DNA from: Marinomonas mediterranea MMB-1
Lineage (GTDB): Bacteria; Pseudomonadota; Gammaproteobacteria; Pseudomonadales; Marinomonadaceae
Direction of reading: 5' to 3'
Length of the DNA stretch: 64,000 nucleotides
Assembly (NCBI RefSeq): GCF_000192865.1
Contig: NC_015276.1
Span: 2,046,001 to 2,110,000, forward strand
The position numbers and the translations under genes are program-made. This document shows, in pieces, positions 8,168 to 17,550 of the stretch (its first letter is position 1; each line of letters opens with the position of its first letter). A model generated the notes under the pieces. It did no database searches. It was not told where the DNA came from and worked only from the letters and a program-made list of their open reading frames with translations.

Positions 8168-10708
8168 ATGTCGACACTCGACAATAAGAAGCTAATCACT
8201 TTAATTCGTTATGCACCCGTCGCCGTGGTGTGTCTGTTTTCTATTTCCGTAAATATTATTGCAATTCAAGACAACCGCGAAAAAGCCTTACACAGCACAA
8301 ACAGCCTACGAGAAGAGTTGCTTAATCAGCGACGTGAAGTGGTGCGTTCGCAAGTTCATCAGGTTTACAAACAACTTATCGTTGAAAAGTCCAATATACG
8401 ATCTCAGCTCGAAATGAACACGAAACAACGTGTTTATGAAGCGTATGGGATTGCTCATCACATTTACGCGAACAATCGAGCGAAATCAAAAGAAGAGATT
8501 TCTGCGCTGATCTCAGAAGCGCTCCGTCCTATTCGTTTCTTTAACGGAAGAGGGTACTACTTTGTACTGAACCGTTATGCCAATAATGTCATGCATGGGG
8601 TTCAGCCAGAGCTGGAAGGTACTAGCCTCTGGAACTCGGTTGATAGTCATGGTGACTATTTTGGCCGCGATTTGGTTAACGTTGCGCAAAAACGAGGCGA
8701 AGGCTTTTTGCAATGGCGCTTTCCTAAACCGGGTGCGACATTGGATCATGATTGGAGTAAATTGGGGTTTGTTAAAGAATTTGAACCGTACGAATGGGTG
8801 ATTGGGACAGGTGAATATCTAAGTGACGCTTTAGATGATACCAAGCAGCGCCTTTTGCATTGGTTCAGTGAGTACGAATACGGCGAAAACGGCTACTTCT
8901 TTGTCATAAATAAAAAAGACGGCACCTTGCTGTCGTTGCATCACAATGATTTTATGGGGCTGGACTTACAAGTTGGTAAGAAAATAGCCCAGGGCCTTCT
9001 TGAGCAGATGTTAGAGCAAGTGTCTCATGGTGGAGGTTTTATTACCTTTCAAAAACCACTGACACTGAGTGGTAAAGTACAGTTAGAGCAAGTCAGTTAC
9101 GTTCGCGAAGTAAACGGTTGGGATTGGATAATTGGTACGGGGTTCAGTACAGGAAGTTTTGAAAAGTATTTAAAAATAAAAGAAGAACAGCTTGAGGCAT
9201 TTAACCGCGAAAGCCTTTCTAAGCTGGTGGTGCTGACGTTGATTTCCACTGTTCTTCTGATCGTCGTTTCTCTCTATGTGAGTAACCTCATTGCGCGACG
9301 CTTCGAGATGTTCCAGTCGCGTATCACGAAAGACTTTAATGAACTGAATAAGACCAAAAACAAAATGGAGTACATGGCGCTCCATGATGAGCTAACCGGC
9401 TTGCCCAACCGTGTTTCATTGATTAAAGAGATCAACATGGGGGTCGCCTACGCAAGAGACACGAAATCCCGTTTGGCGGTGATGTTTGTTGACCTCGATA
9501 ACTTTAAAAACGTGAATGATTTGTATGGCCATGGCGTGGGAGACCAGCTGTTAGAGGTGGTCAGTCGCAAATTTGAATCCTTGATTGGGGTTCGGGATTT
9601 GGTGTCACGTTTTGGTGGAGATGAGTTCATTTTCTGTTTTCCCACTATAAAAAGTGCGGAAGAGACACAGCAAATAGCGATCAATATTCAAAACTTGCTT
9701 GCTGACGCGATTATTATTGAAGGGCGAGTATTAACAACGAGCTGTAGTATCGGTGTTGCTATGTATCCCGAAGACAGCGATGATGCCGAAACCTTGATTT
9801 CGCAAGCGGACACTGTGCTTTATCGGGTCAAAGCCACGAAGAAGGGAAGCATTTTATTCTACGATGACAGTGTCAGTGAGCAAATAAAATATCGAATGAC
9901 GGTTGAAGACGAACTGGTACGGGTCATTAAACGTGACGAGATGTATATTTGCTATCAGCCACAAATCGATTTAAAAACCAATAAGCTCTATGGTGTCGAG
10001 GCATTAGCCCGATGGAAGAATGAAAAGCTCGGTTTTGTTTCGCCAGAAACCTTTATTTCGATTGCGGAAGAAATTGGCTTGATTCATTCACTTGGCTTTT
10101 ACCTGTTTAGGAAAGCTTGTGAAGGGCTGATCGAGAAATTCCCAAATGGCAAAGAGGCTATTGCCTTGTCATTTAATGTGTCGCCATTGCAAATATTCGA
10201 TCCGTCCTTCGGTATGAGTTTGGTTCAAATGTGTCAGGAAATAGGCATCGATACGGACCGCATTACGCTTGAAGTCACGGAAAATATTCCAATTAGCGAC
10301 TTAAAGAACATACAGCCTTATTTGACTGAACTGCGAGAGGCAGGCTTCGGGTTGTCTTTGGATGATTTCGGGACAGGGTATTCGTCGTTGAGCTACATCA
10401 ATAACCTTCCGCTCACCGAAATCAAGATCGATCGCGCTTTTGTGAATCAATTTCTTGAAAATCATCAAACGGAAATGCTTGTTCGTATGATTCTTGGGAT
10501 TGGGCAGTCTTGTGGAACGCGTGTTGTGAGTGAAGGTGTGGAAACGATTGAAGAATTAAACAAGCTGACAGATATGGGTTGCGATCTTGCGCAGGGGTAC
10601 TATTTTGATGCGCCTATACGAATCGAAGAGCTTGCTAAAAAGTGTTCCGAAAACATGGAATATGGCTCTCCTCAAGCACTAACGCGCTACAGTATAAAAG
10701 ACAGTTAG
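8168..10708 (+). CDS. Cache-sensor diguanylate cyclase/phosphodiesterase (GGDEF-EAL)
   Basis: 846-aa membrane protein that makes or breaks c-di-GMP. TM1 lies at about residues 11-32. Two periplasmic Cache-type modules follow, recognisable by GRGYYFVLNRY, EPYEWVIGTGEYL, then NGYFFVINKKDG and NGWDWIIGTGF. TM2 lies near 350-372. The GGDEF domain (about 400-565) has an intact GGDEF and VDLDNFKNVND, but no RxxD inhibitory site before it. The EAL domain (about 585-835) keeps EALARW, NVSP, DDFGTGYSSL, KIDRAF and EGVET, so phosphodiesterase activity is plausible. The next gene, 11 nt downstream, encodes a periplasmic binding protein, probably its ligand-presenting partner. Confidence 0.93.
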   Translation: MSTLDNKKLITLIRYAPVAVVCLFSISVNIIAIQDNREKALHSTNSLREELLNQRREVVRSQVHQVYKQLIVEKSNIRSQLEMNTKQRVYEAYGIAHHIYANNRAKSKEEISALISEALRPIRFFNGRGYYFVLNRYANNVMHGVQPELEGTSLWNSVDSHGDYFGRDLVNVAQKRGEGFLQWRFPKPGATLDHDWSKLGFVKEFEPYEWVIGTGEYLSDALDDTKQRLLHWFSEYEYGENGYFFVINKKDGTLLSLHHNDFMGLDLQVGKKIAQGLLEQMLEQVSHGGGFITFQKPLTLSGKVQLEQVSYVREVNGWDWIIGTGFSTGSFEKYLKIKEEQLEAFNRESLSKLVVLTLISTVLLIVVSLYVSNLIARRFEMFQSRITKDFNELNKTKNKMEYMALHDELTGLPNRVSLIKEINMGVAYARDTKSRLAVMFVDLDNFKNVNDLYGHGVGDQLLEVVSRKFESLIGVRDLVSRFGGDEFIFCFPTIKSAEETQQIAINIQNLLADAIIIEGRVLTTSCSIGVAMYPEDSDDAETLISQADTVLYRVKATKKGSILFYDDSVSEQIKYRMTVEDELVRVIKRDEMYICYQPQIDLKTNKLYGVEALARWKNEKLGFVSPETFISIAEEIGLIHSLGFYLFRKACEGLIEKFPNGKEAIALSFNVSPLQIFDPSFGMSLVQMCQEIGIDTDRITLEVTENIPISDLKNIQPYLTELREAGFGLSLDDFGTGYSSLSYINNLPLTEIKIDRAFVNQFLENHQTEMLVRMILGIGQSCGTRVVSEGVETIEELNKLTDMGCDLAQGYYFDAPIRIEELAKKCSENMEYGSPQALTRYSIKDS

Positions 10709-10719
10709 GCATACTAAAT

Positions 10720-12000
10720 ATGCAGAGATCTGAGATAAGCAGGTATCAACGGATGGCACCCATGTTTGTTGCTTTGGGTGCTCTGTTCTCGTCTTGTGCG
10801 CTGGCGGCACCGACTGAGATTTCGCTTTGGCGTCATGTGGCGGGTGTGGCGGAGATGAAGGCCTCTCTTGCGGCCATTGGACGCTTTAATGAGAGCCAAG
10901 AGCGCTGGAAAGTCGTGCCGGACTATGTTCCTGAAAAAGCGTATATCCAATCGATCGATGCGGCGGCGGGAGCAAATTTGCTACCTTGCATTATCGACAT
11001 AGATCAACCTTTAGTGCCTTACTTTGCGTGGAAAGACGTGTTAACTCCCCTTGATAACCTGATTAAAAGTGACTTACTGAATTCAATTAATGAGTCTGGA
11101 AAAGGGCGGTATCGATCTAGCGTTTATTCCGTAGGACAATTTGATGTATCCCTTGTGATGTATACGCGTAAGTCATTATTAGAAGAGTTGTCGCTCAGGA
11201 TTCCAACGTTTGATCAACCATGGGATCGACCCGAGTTCGAATGGGCGTTGAGTGTGATTAAAGAGCTGGGTGAGTTTGAATACCCGATTGATTTGCGTGC
11301 GCACGATAAAACAGAATGGATCTCTTATGCATGGGCGCCACTTATGCAATCCTGGGGGGCGGATTTAATCGACCGAGATACCTACGTTGACGTTGAGGGC
11401 GTTCTTAACTCTGATAAAGCGGTTGGTTTTGGATCTTGGCTTCAAATTTTAAAATCGCAGGGTTTTATCCCGACAGAGTATCTTGATGACAATGCCTTCA
11501 TTGATGGAAAAGTTGGAATGCTTTACTCTGGGTCTTGGATGCTAAAAGACTTGGAGGCGGAATTTGGTGAAGATTTGGCAGTTTTGCCTGCGCCGGATCT
11601 AGAAAACGGTGTCGTGATTGGTGGTGGTTCATGGCATTGGGCGATTACCAGCAGCTGTGAGCATACCGAAGGGGCGAAAGAGTTTCTGTCTTTTTTGTTA
11701 TTGCCAGACGAACTTGCCAAAGTGTCAGAAACGGCTTCGTTGTTTCCAACGTCTGAGGCGGCTGCGGAGTTAACGAAGGAGTATGCCAAAGGCGGAAAGT
11801 GGAGAGGGGTGTTTGAAATGTCTAAGATGTATGCGAAACCACGCCCAGCGACCCCCGCTTATACTGCTATTTCAGTACATTATCGAAAAGCGATGTCTGA
11901 TATTTTTGGGGGTGTCGATCCTAAAATCGCATTGGACTTAGCAGTGGAGAATATTGAAGCCGCGATGGCTCGCAATCGAAACTATGGTTTTAGTGAGTAG
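10720..12000 (+). CDS. Periplasmic solute-binding protein (SBP_bac_1 type), orphan
   Basis: About 426 aa with a signal peptide (hydrophobic APMFVALGALFSSCALA, then AAPTEI). The mature protein follows the sugar-type ABC binding-protein pattern: ISLWRHVAG, then RFNESQERWKVV, a GKVGMLYSGSWML stretch and a LPAPDLENGVVIGGGSW segment typical of MalE/UgpB-like proteins. No permease or ATPase gene is nearby. It is directly downstream of the Cache-GGDEF-EAL gene and probably co-transcribed. I infer it senses a carbohydrate or similar ligand and relays binding to that enzyme. The start at 10720 is chosen over the longer frame, which would overlap the upstream gene by 67 nt. Confidence 0.85.
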   Translation: MQRSEISRYQRMAPMFVALGALFSSCALAAPTEISLWRHVAGVAEMKASLAAIGRFNESQERWKVVPDYVPEKAYIQSIDAAAGANLLPCIIDIDQPLVPYFAWKDVLTPLDNLIKSDLLNSINESGKGRYRSSVYSVGQFDVSLVMYTRKSLLEELSLRIPTFDQPWDRPEFEWALSVIKELGEFEYPIDLRAHDKTEWISYAWAPLMQSWGADLIDRDTYVDVEGVLNSDKAVGFGSWLQILKSQGFIPTEYLDDNAFIDGKVGMLYSGSWMLKDLEAEFGEDLAVLPAPDLENGVVIGGGSWHWAITSSCEHTEGAKEFLSFLLLPDELAKVSETASLFPTSEAAAELTKEYAKGGKWRGVFEMSKMYAKPRPATPAYTAISVHYRKAMSDIFGGVDPKIALDLAVENIEAAMARNRNYGFSE

Positions 12001-12111
12001 CGTCTTTTTTGCTCTCTGCTCATTAGGGAAATGAGTGGTTCGAAAACTAAAACGAGGACATGTTAAGTTGCATTCTTACCATGTCCTGTGTCGCGTCCTT
12101 ACCTTGATTTC

Positions 12112-12143
12112 GCGCAATACTGAATCCGTTAGTATTGCGCTTT
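12112..12143 (+). terminator. Strong hairpin, probable terminator
   Basis: GCGCAATACT and AGTATTGCGC form a 10-bp perfect stem with a 9-nt loop, followed by only three T. It separates the binding-protein gene from the convergent DUF1127 gene. A second hairpin (GGACATG/CATGTCC) lies about 30 nt before it. Confidence 0.6.
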
Positions 12144-12145
12144 AG

Positions 12146-12361
12146 TTAACCATCTAACGGTAAACGGCTTGGCGGTGCTTTAACTGTCTCCAATGTGTCT
12201 ACTTGGTCATCTGCATTGCCAGACAGAGGTCTGATACGTCCATCTTCGCGGTGAAAGCCGATATCTCTCAAGCTGTGGTTATCAAGATGCTTGAAGGTAG
12301 CTTCGTATTGACGACGAACAAAGTATTCTTTTGCTAGGTTAAAAAGGGCGATAATGCTCAT
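12146..12361 (-). CDS. DUF1127 small protein
   Basis: 71-residue protein. The central HLDNHSLRDIGFHREDGRI matches the DUF1127 (YjiS-like) motif, in which a short Arg-rich helix precedes L-x-DIG. DUF1127 proteins in proteobacteria have been linked to RNA turnover and to phosphate or carbon metabolism, but the role here is unknown. The start at 12361 has a GGAG site 9 nt upstream; an alternative ATG four codons earlier does not. A 32-codon ORF with a perfect ribosome site precedes it on the same strand. Confidence 0.82.
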   Translation of the reverse strand: MSIIALFNLAKEYFVRRQYEATFKHLDNHSLRDIGFHREDGRIRPLSGNADDQVDTLETVKAPPSRLPLDG

Positions 12362-12455
12362 AAGTTTCTCCAAAATAGAAGTTTAAACGGAACTTACGAG
12401 GTATTTTTATAAAGATAGGTTGACCGCGTAAATTCCGCGATCAATGATGTGGTAA

Positions 12456-12554
12456 TTACACAGACATTAAACGCGTTTTATAAGAAAGTCGATTGGATCG
12501 AATTTGCTTAATATACATAGAGACACAATGAATGATGGAAAAGGTGTTTTTCAT
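12456..12554 (-). CDS. Putative 32-aa basic small protein
   Basis: ORF beginning MKNTFSIIHCVSMYIKQIRS and ending in LMSV, with a perfect AGGAGG 9 nt upstream of its ATG. It is strongly basic (several Lys and Arg) with a hydrophobic N-terminal half, so it could be membrane-associated or RNA-binding. It lies about 95 nt upstream of the DUF1127 gene on the same strand. Composition resembles very short relatives of DUF1127 proteins, but this is a guess. Support rests on the ribosome site only. Confidence 0.5.
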   Translation of the reverse strand: MKNTFSIIHCVSMYIKQIRSNRLSYKTRLMSV

Positions 12555-12674
12555 CTTTGCGTGCCTCCTAATGTCTTGCGTTAATATCGCATCACTTGAG
12601 TGGACTCTCACTGAGTGCTCACTATTAGTGAATGCTTCCGTGTAATGTGCTCTGGGAGCACATATATTGAGCAA

Positions 12675-13048
12675 TATTTAGTGCTTTATGTCAACGCCTT
12701 ATATGAAAATAACGTAAAAAAATTGAATGCTTGATCTAGATCGTTGAAATTATGTGTATCCTATCCTCATTCTGCTTCCTTACTTTTTAAGGAAATAATG
12801 TCATTTGTTTGATCTTTGGTGTTGTATTAAAAAACAATGACTTACAATATGCGCTTTATGAAGGCTTGGAACTTGCTTGCTTCGCTTTCACAAGGCATTT
12901 TCGATAGATAATAGACGCTGTTCAAGCGTTCTTTTTTAGCAGAACCTTCTAGTTATGCTTCGTAGAATTTTCATGTTGAAGTAGAACTATCACTTTAGAA
13001 GTTAACGCTAAGTTAGAGCGCTTAGAACCGCGTCGAGTAAAGGTCCCC
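12675..13048. other. AT-rich intergenic region
   Basis: 374 nt between divergent genes. It should contain promoters for the small minus-strand ORFs and for yaeQ. No structured element or supported ORF was found. Confidence 0.5.
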
Positions 13049-13600
13049 ATGGCAATTAATTCCACTGTATATAAAGCGTCGATTCAAGTCTCGGACATGG
13101 ATCGAAATCATTACCAATCTTACGATTTAACGGTTGCATTGCACCCATCTGAGACCATATTGCGGATGATGGTTCGTCTGTTAGTGTTTTCCATGTTGGC
13201 AGATGAGAAAGAGGGCGATGAGCAATTGTCGTTCACCAAAGGGATCAGTACGGAAGAAGAGCCTGATTTATGGCAAAAAAACTTCTCTGATGAAGTGCTT
13301 CTTTGGGTTGAACTCGGTCAGCCAGACGAGAAACGGATGCGCAAGGCGTGCGGTCGATCTAAGTCGGTTGTTATCGTCAACTATCACGATAAGTCGGAAG
13401 TATGGTGGAAGGAAATGAAGAGCAAGTTATCTCGTTTTTCCAACCTTCGTACGCTTTCTCTCAAAGAAGAGCAAGTCACGGCACTGGAAGCGCTGTGCGA
13501 AAGAACCATGCAGTTGAATGTGACAGTTCAAGATGGCGAGTTCTGGGTGTCGTCCGACAATGGCAGTTGTACCATTAGACCTGAATGGCGCAGTTTCTAA
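13049..13600 (+). CDS. yaeQ: YaeQ family protein
   Basis: 183 aa, the usual YaeQ length (E. coli 181). Typical features are the start MAINSTVYKASIQVSDMDR, YDLTVALHPSETILRMMVRL, LWVELGQPDEKRMRKACGRS and a C-terminal WVSSDN segment. The YaeQ structure has a PD-(D/E)XK nuclease-like fold, but no activity has been firmly established; an older proposal of RfaH-like transcription elongation function is doubtful. Single gene with a long leader and no obvious partner. Confidence 0.93.
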   Translation: MAINSTVYKASIQVSDMDRNHYQSYDLTVALHPSETILRMMVRLLVFSMLADEKEGDEQLSFTKGISTEEEPDLWQKNFSDEVLLWVELGQPDEKRMRKACGRSKSVVIVNYHDKSEVWWKEMKSKLSRFSNLRTLSLKEEQVTALEALCERTMQLNVTVQDGEFWVSSDNGSCTIRPEWRSF

Positions 13601-13760
13601 TACTCTGAGACCTTTGTACGATGACTACGCTCTCCAATACAGTGTTAAAAAGAGACTCAAAATGCTCATTTATAACGCATAAACTCCGCTTCTTCGTCTA
13701 TTTTTGCCTCGTCTTGGCTTTGCTCGTGACTTCGTGCAAAGGTCTCACTCTGTTTATAAC

Positions 13761-14993
13761 ATGAAAATTTTGCTTCTCAGTGCCTACCATGCTCAAAGCC
13801 ACAAGGCTTGGGCGGATACCTTAAAAGATATGCTGCCCTAGGTGGCGTGGTTTGAAGCGACCCTGCCTCCTCATTATTTTTCATGGCGCATAAGAGGGAA
13901 TGCATTGGGGTTTGCTTTTGAGAGCAAGTTTAAAGAAATCGTATCGCGTCAGTACGATTTGGTCATCGCCACCTCGATGACCGACGTTGTTGGGCTGAAG
14001 GCGTTTTTGCCTCAGTTTGCGATGACGCCATGGCTATTGTATTTCCACGAAAATCAATACGATTACCCTGCCAGTCATTTGCAGCAAGGGTTGGTCGAAA
14101 TGCAAATGGTTACCTTGTATTCCGCGTTAGCGGCCGAAGCGTGTGTTTTTAACAGTGCATACAATCGAGATAGCTTTTTGTCCGGTGTGATGAAGCTGCT
14201 AAACAAACTGCCAGATTATACAGGTGAAAACTGCCCTGAAATCTTACGCAATAAGTCGACGGTGATCTCAGTGCCACTCGCTAACGACGTTGTTAATCAG
14301 GCTAAAGCTCTCTCGTTGTCTAAACCTAATTGTCATTTAAAGCGTGAACACTCAGGGCATTCTAGCACCAATTGTGTTCCGCATATTATTTGGGCGGCTC
14401 GTTGGGAGTATGACAAAGGCCCAGATCGTTTATTGGCCGCACTAAGGGCGTTAAAAAATGCTAACGTCGAATTCAAACTGTCTGTGTTGGGGCAGAGTTT
14501 TAGGGATAAACCTGCTGAGTTCGATGTGATCGAAAAAGAATTTGCTCAAGAGCTTTGTCATTTTGGCTTCCTGCCAAGTCGTCAAGATTATCTGACCGTG
14601 TTGTCCGAAGGCGATGTTTTTCTTTCCACGGCACTTCATGAATTTCAAGGGTTGAGTGTGTTGGAAGCGGTTGCATTAGGGTGTCTGCCTGTTCTGCCGA
14701 ATAGGCAAGTGTATCCAGAGTTATTTGGCGGTGCGTATACCTACTCTACGGACACTGATATTGAGGTAGAGGCGAGTCACGTTGTTAGTCACATGCGTTC
14801 TGTGATTGGTACGTTTGAAGAATGTCCTGTTGAAGAACACTCTGTTGAAGACCTATCTGTTGAAAGCTTGAATGAGCATCAGTCTCGCTCCACGCGAGAG
14901 CAGCAAGCGCTTAGTGTGGATCGTTTTACCAAAGCATCACTGAAACCTTTATACCAAGAACTGATTCAATCTCTATTCAATCTTAATTCGTAA
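13761..14993 (+). pseudogene. tRNA-queuosine mannosyltransferase-like (DUF3524) gene with in-frame TAG
   Basis: Translation from ATG 13761 gives MKILLLSAYHAQSHKAWADT..., the conserved N-terminus of the DUF3524 glycosyltransferase family (animal GTDC1/QTMAN, which adds mannose to queuosine of tRNA-Asp). Codon 27 is TAG (13839-13841), after which the same frame continues VAWFEATLPPHYFSWRIRGN, the family's most conserved block, through a GT4-like C-terminal half (AARWEYDKGPDRLL, EFQGLSVLEAVALG) to 14993. Initiation from GTG 13842 would remove the first Rossmann strand. Either a nonsense mutation (CAG or GAG to TAG), a read error, or readthrough. Everything else is intact, suggesting a recent event. 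Confidence 0.8.
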
Positions 14994-15007
14994 TCCATGC
15001 TGCGTTT

Positions 15008-15053
15008 CCAGTTATCAGCTCTCAGTTCCCAGTTGTCAGTTGTCAGTTTTCAA
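15008..15053. repeat. Short degenerate tandem repeat CAGTTnTCAG
   Basis: About five imperfect copies of a 7-10-nt unit (CAGTTAT, CAGCTCT, CAGTTCC, CAGTTGT, CAGTTGT, CAGTTTT) between the mannosyltransferase and ynjD genes. Simple-sequence repeat; function unknown. Confidence 0.7.
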
Positions 15054-15128
15054 TTCGTGGTGTTTGGCTTTCTGTTTTTACCGCCTCTATTGGTGCAACG
15101 CCACAACTTAACCGTCATGCTTAAATGA

Positions 15129-15764
15129 TCAACCTGGATGGCTGAGATGAATGATCGCACCGCCCATTGATTCTGCATCTTCGGGGTCATGAGTGACCAA
15201 AATCGCAGGAATGCCTGCGTGTTTAACCTTTTCTTTTACAAATGTTCGCGTCGTCGCGCGCAATGTCGCGTCAAGTTTACTAAATGGCTCATCGATCAAT
15301 AGACACTTCGGTTCAGAAAGAAGTGTTCGCAATAACGCGGCGCGTGCTTGTTGCCCACCTGATAAGGTGTTTGGTAGCGCTTCTTCGTGTCCTTGAAGTT
15401 CAAGGTCGTTTATTGCATCCATGACTTTTTGTTTGCGACTTTTCGTCGAATAGTGGCTGGGCACGGCGAAAAGTAAATTTTCTGCAATGGTCATGTGAGG
15501 GAAGAGTAGGGGAGATTGCTGCATAAGGCCGACGTCCCGTTTATGAGGCGGTTTACTGACAAGTTCGATGTCGTTTAGCAAAAGCGTGCCGTTAGCCTTA
15601 AGCGCTGGCGGTGTGGTGCCACTGATATAAGAGAGCAAACTGGATTTTCCGATTCCTGACGCGCCCATAATGGTCAAGATATCACCTTCGTTTACCTCAA
15701 ATGATAGGTCGTCGATTAGCTGTCTCTCGCCAGCTTGGAGTGAAAAATTACGTACGACTAACAA
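15129..15764 (-). CDS. ynjD: ABC transporter ATP-binding protein YnjD
   Basis: 211-aa ATPase. Walker A GASGIGKS (about residues 34-41), Q-loop in LMQQSPLLFPH, signature LSGGQ, Walker B CLLIDEP and switch His in LVTHDPED are all present. Last gene of a minus-strand operon ynjB-ynjC-ynjD; it overlaps the end of ynjC by 17 nt, so translation is probably coupled. The family couples ATP hydrolysis to uptake with the double-length YnjC permease; substrate is unproven, with thiamine-type compounds suggested by similarity to ThiBPQ. Confidence 0.92.
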   Translation of the reverse strand: MLVVRNFSLQAGERQLIDDLSFEVNEGDILTIMGASGIGKSSLLSYISGTTPPALKANGTLLLNDIELVSKPPHKRDVGLMQQSPLLFPHMTIAENLLFAVPSHYSTKSRKQKVMDAINDLELQGHEEALPNTLSGGQQARAALLRTLLSEPKCLLIDEPFSKLDATLRATTRTFVKEKVKHAGIPAILVTHDPEDAESMGGAIIHLSHPG

Positions 15765-17550
15765 ATGAACCTCGCAATGCGTTTTTGGTGTTTAGTCGCC
15801 ATTGAGTCCAGTAAGTAGGAATAATGTGAGCGGCAGCAAACGCGAAAATGGGAAACAATATTTGTACTAATGCAAACACACCGACTTTCTTTCGATCTCC
15901 GCTCGTTGCCAGTGCGACGGCTTCTGTTGTGAGGGTTGTGATGCGTCCTTCTCCCGCAATCAAAGTGGGTAAGTATTGCGCCATGCTAACGGAAAAACCA
16001 ATGGCGAAAGCGGTACAAAGTGGTGCTTTTAGCATGGCCAGTTTGATCGAAAAAAAGTTTCGAGCTGGTCGCTTATTTAGTCGGTTTGCCTCTAATAAAT
16101 AGGCGTGCTCAAAACTTTGATAAGGTCCAGATAGCGTTAAATAAACATAAGGTAGTACATACAGTAAATGCATGACAATCACCGATAAGTAATGGCCATT
16201 AAGATCAAACGAAATAAGCAGGACCTGAATGCCGAATAGAAAACCAATTTGAGGCAGTAAAATAGGTAAATACATAAGTGCCAGTAGCGGCTTTTGACCG
16301 TCTTGCTCTGTCGTATGGCGTGTGTTTAGGTTCCGTATTTCTGCTTTCGTTTGCGCTTTTGCAGGTACATGTTTAGTGGCTTGTGTTTGTCTTGTTGCTC
16401 TTATGAGCTCCAAAACGAAGATGGATATTGCTAAAGCAATCAGTGTTGAAGAAATGGCGATAATCAATGTTTGGCTGGTTGTCGATGACAAAACAGGCCA
16501 TGCCCGTTCTAAGTTGGAAAGGCTAAATTGACTCGGAAAAACATCAGGAAAACGCCAGCGCTTCGCGACCGCCCAAATGGGGAGCACCAAGAGTGAAAGA
16601 AATGAAATAACAAAAGACCAAGCGCCCAAAAATGCGCCTATAGTCAAAAACAGGTCTGTGAACCCAGAGCGTTTGCCATTGATACGTTCATACCGAACCA
16701 TTTTTTGAACCAGCGTGCGTGCAAGCTCCCAAACGGCAATGATCGCCAAAATGAGCAGGACCAGCATAATCGCGCCTGCGCTGGCGACGTAACGGTGGGA
16801 AAGGTCTGAATCGTTAAACCAGTTTAACAACAACACGGCAAAAGTAGAGGGTGTGTTTGGGCCCACAATAAGTGCCATATCGACGACGGTTAGGCTAAAC
16901 GACAACACGATAAAAATAGGCAGCCGTATGAGCGGATAAAGCTGAGGTAAAAGTACTTTACGCCACGTGGTTAGTTTCGAATATCCCAAGCTTTGACAAG
17001 TTGCTAAGGCTTGAGTAGGGGCGAGTTGATGAAGTGCAGCGGCGATGACAAATAATAAATAAGGCGTTTCTTTTATCACTAACGCAAGGATAAGCGATAA
17101 CCCATACGGGTCTTGAACAGTGATCCAGTTTGGAGGGCGTACAAAGCCTGTTACATCAGGGCTGACAATTCGAAGCAGCCAGCCGGATGGACTGAGAAGA
17201 AAGAGCAAACCGATGGCAATAGAAGCATGTGGAACGGACAGAATAGGCGAGAGTATTCGCTGTAGCCTTTCATACCACGACGTATGATAACTCATCGAGA
17301 TTAATGAGATAGAAAGCCAGAGCGAAATTATCGTCGCGGTAACACCGGTAAATACGCTTAAAAACAGACTGCTTGATAAGCTTGGCGAACGAAACAGTTG
17401 GTACCAATAATCCAATGTCCAATCATGGCTATCTAGGGCAGGAAAATAACCAAAAGCAGGCAGTAAAATACCAAATATGCCGATGATAATAGGCGTTCCT
17501 AAGAGGCCTATTATCAACAGGTAAATGGGCGAAAAAAGCGCGCGTCTCAT
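15748..17550 (-). CDS. ynjC: ABC transporter permease YnjC (fused double permease)
   Basis: 600 aa with about 12 membrane segments arranged as two permease halves, each with the EAA-loop pattern (for example ATCQSLGYSKLTTWRKVLLP in the first half and EANRLNKRPARNFFSIK in the second). Two fused halves in one chain is characteristic of YnjC, ThiP and Fe(III) permeases. It is longer than E. coli YnjC (about 511 aa), partly through a hydrophilic insert near the middle (around residues 380-410). Its start shares one base with the ynjB stop codon, so the two are translationally coupled. Confidence 0.9.
   Translation of the reverse strand: MRRALFSPIYLLIIGLLGTPIIIGIFGILLPAFGYFPALDSHDWTLDYWYQLFRSPSLSSSLFLSVFTGVTATIISLWLSISLISMSYHTSWYERLQRILSPILSVPHASIAIGLLFLLSPSGWLLRIVSPDVTGFVRPPNWITVQDPYGLSLILALVIKETPYLLFVIAAALHQLAPTQALATCQSLGYSKLTTWRKVLLPQLYPLIRLPIFIVLSFSLTVVDMALIVGPNTPSTFAVLLLNWFNDSDLSHRYVASAGAIMLVLLILAIIAVWELARTLVQKMVRYERINGKRSGFTDLFLTIGAFLGAWSFVISFLSLLVLPIWAVAKRWRFPDVFPSQFSLSNLERAWPVLSSTTSQTLIIAISSTLIALAISIFVLELIRATRQTQATKHVPAKAQTKAEIRNLNTRHTTEQDGQKPLLALMYLPILLPQIGFLFGIQVLLISFDLNGHYLSVIVMHLLYVLPYVYLTLSGPYQSFEHAYLLEANRLNKRPARNFFSIKLAMLKAPLCTAFAIGFSVSMAQYLPTLIAGEGRITTLTTEAVALATSGDRKKVGVFALVQILFPIFAFAAAHIIPTYWTQWRLNTKNALRGSFVSRT

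Noticed and set aside
15008..15053. CAGTT tandem repeat as a CRISPR array
   Set aside because: Units are 7-10 nt with no spacers and no cas genes.
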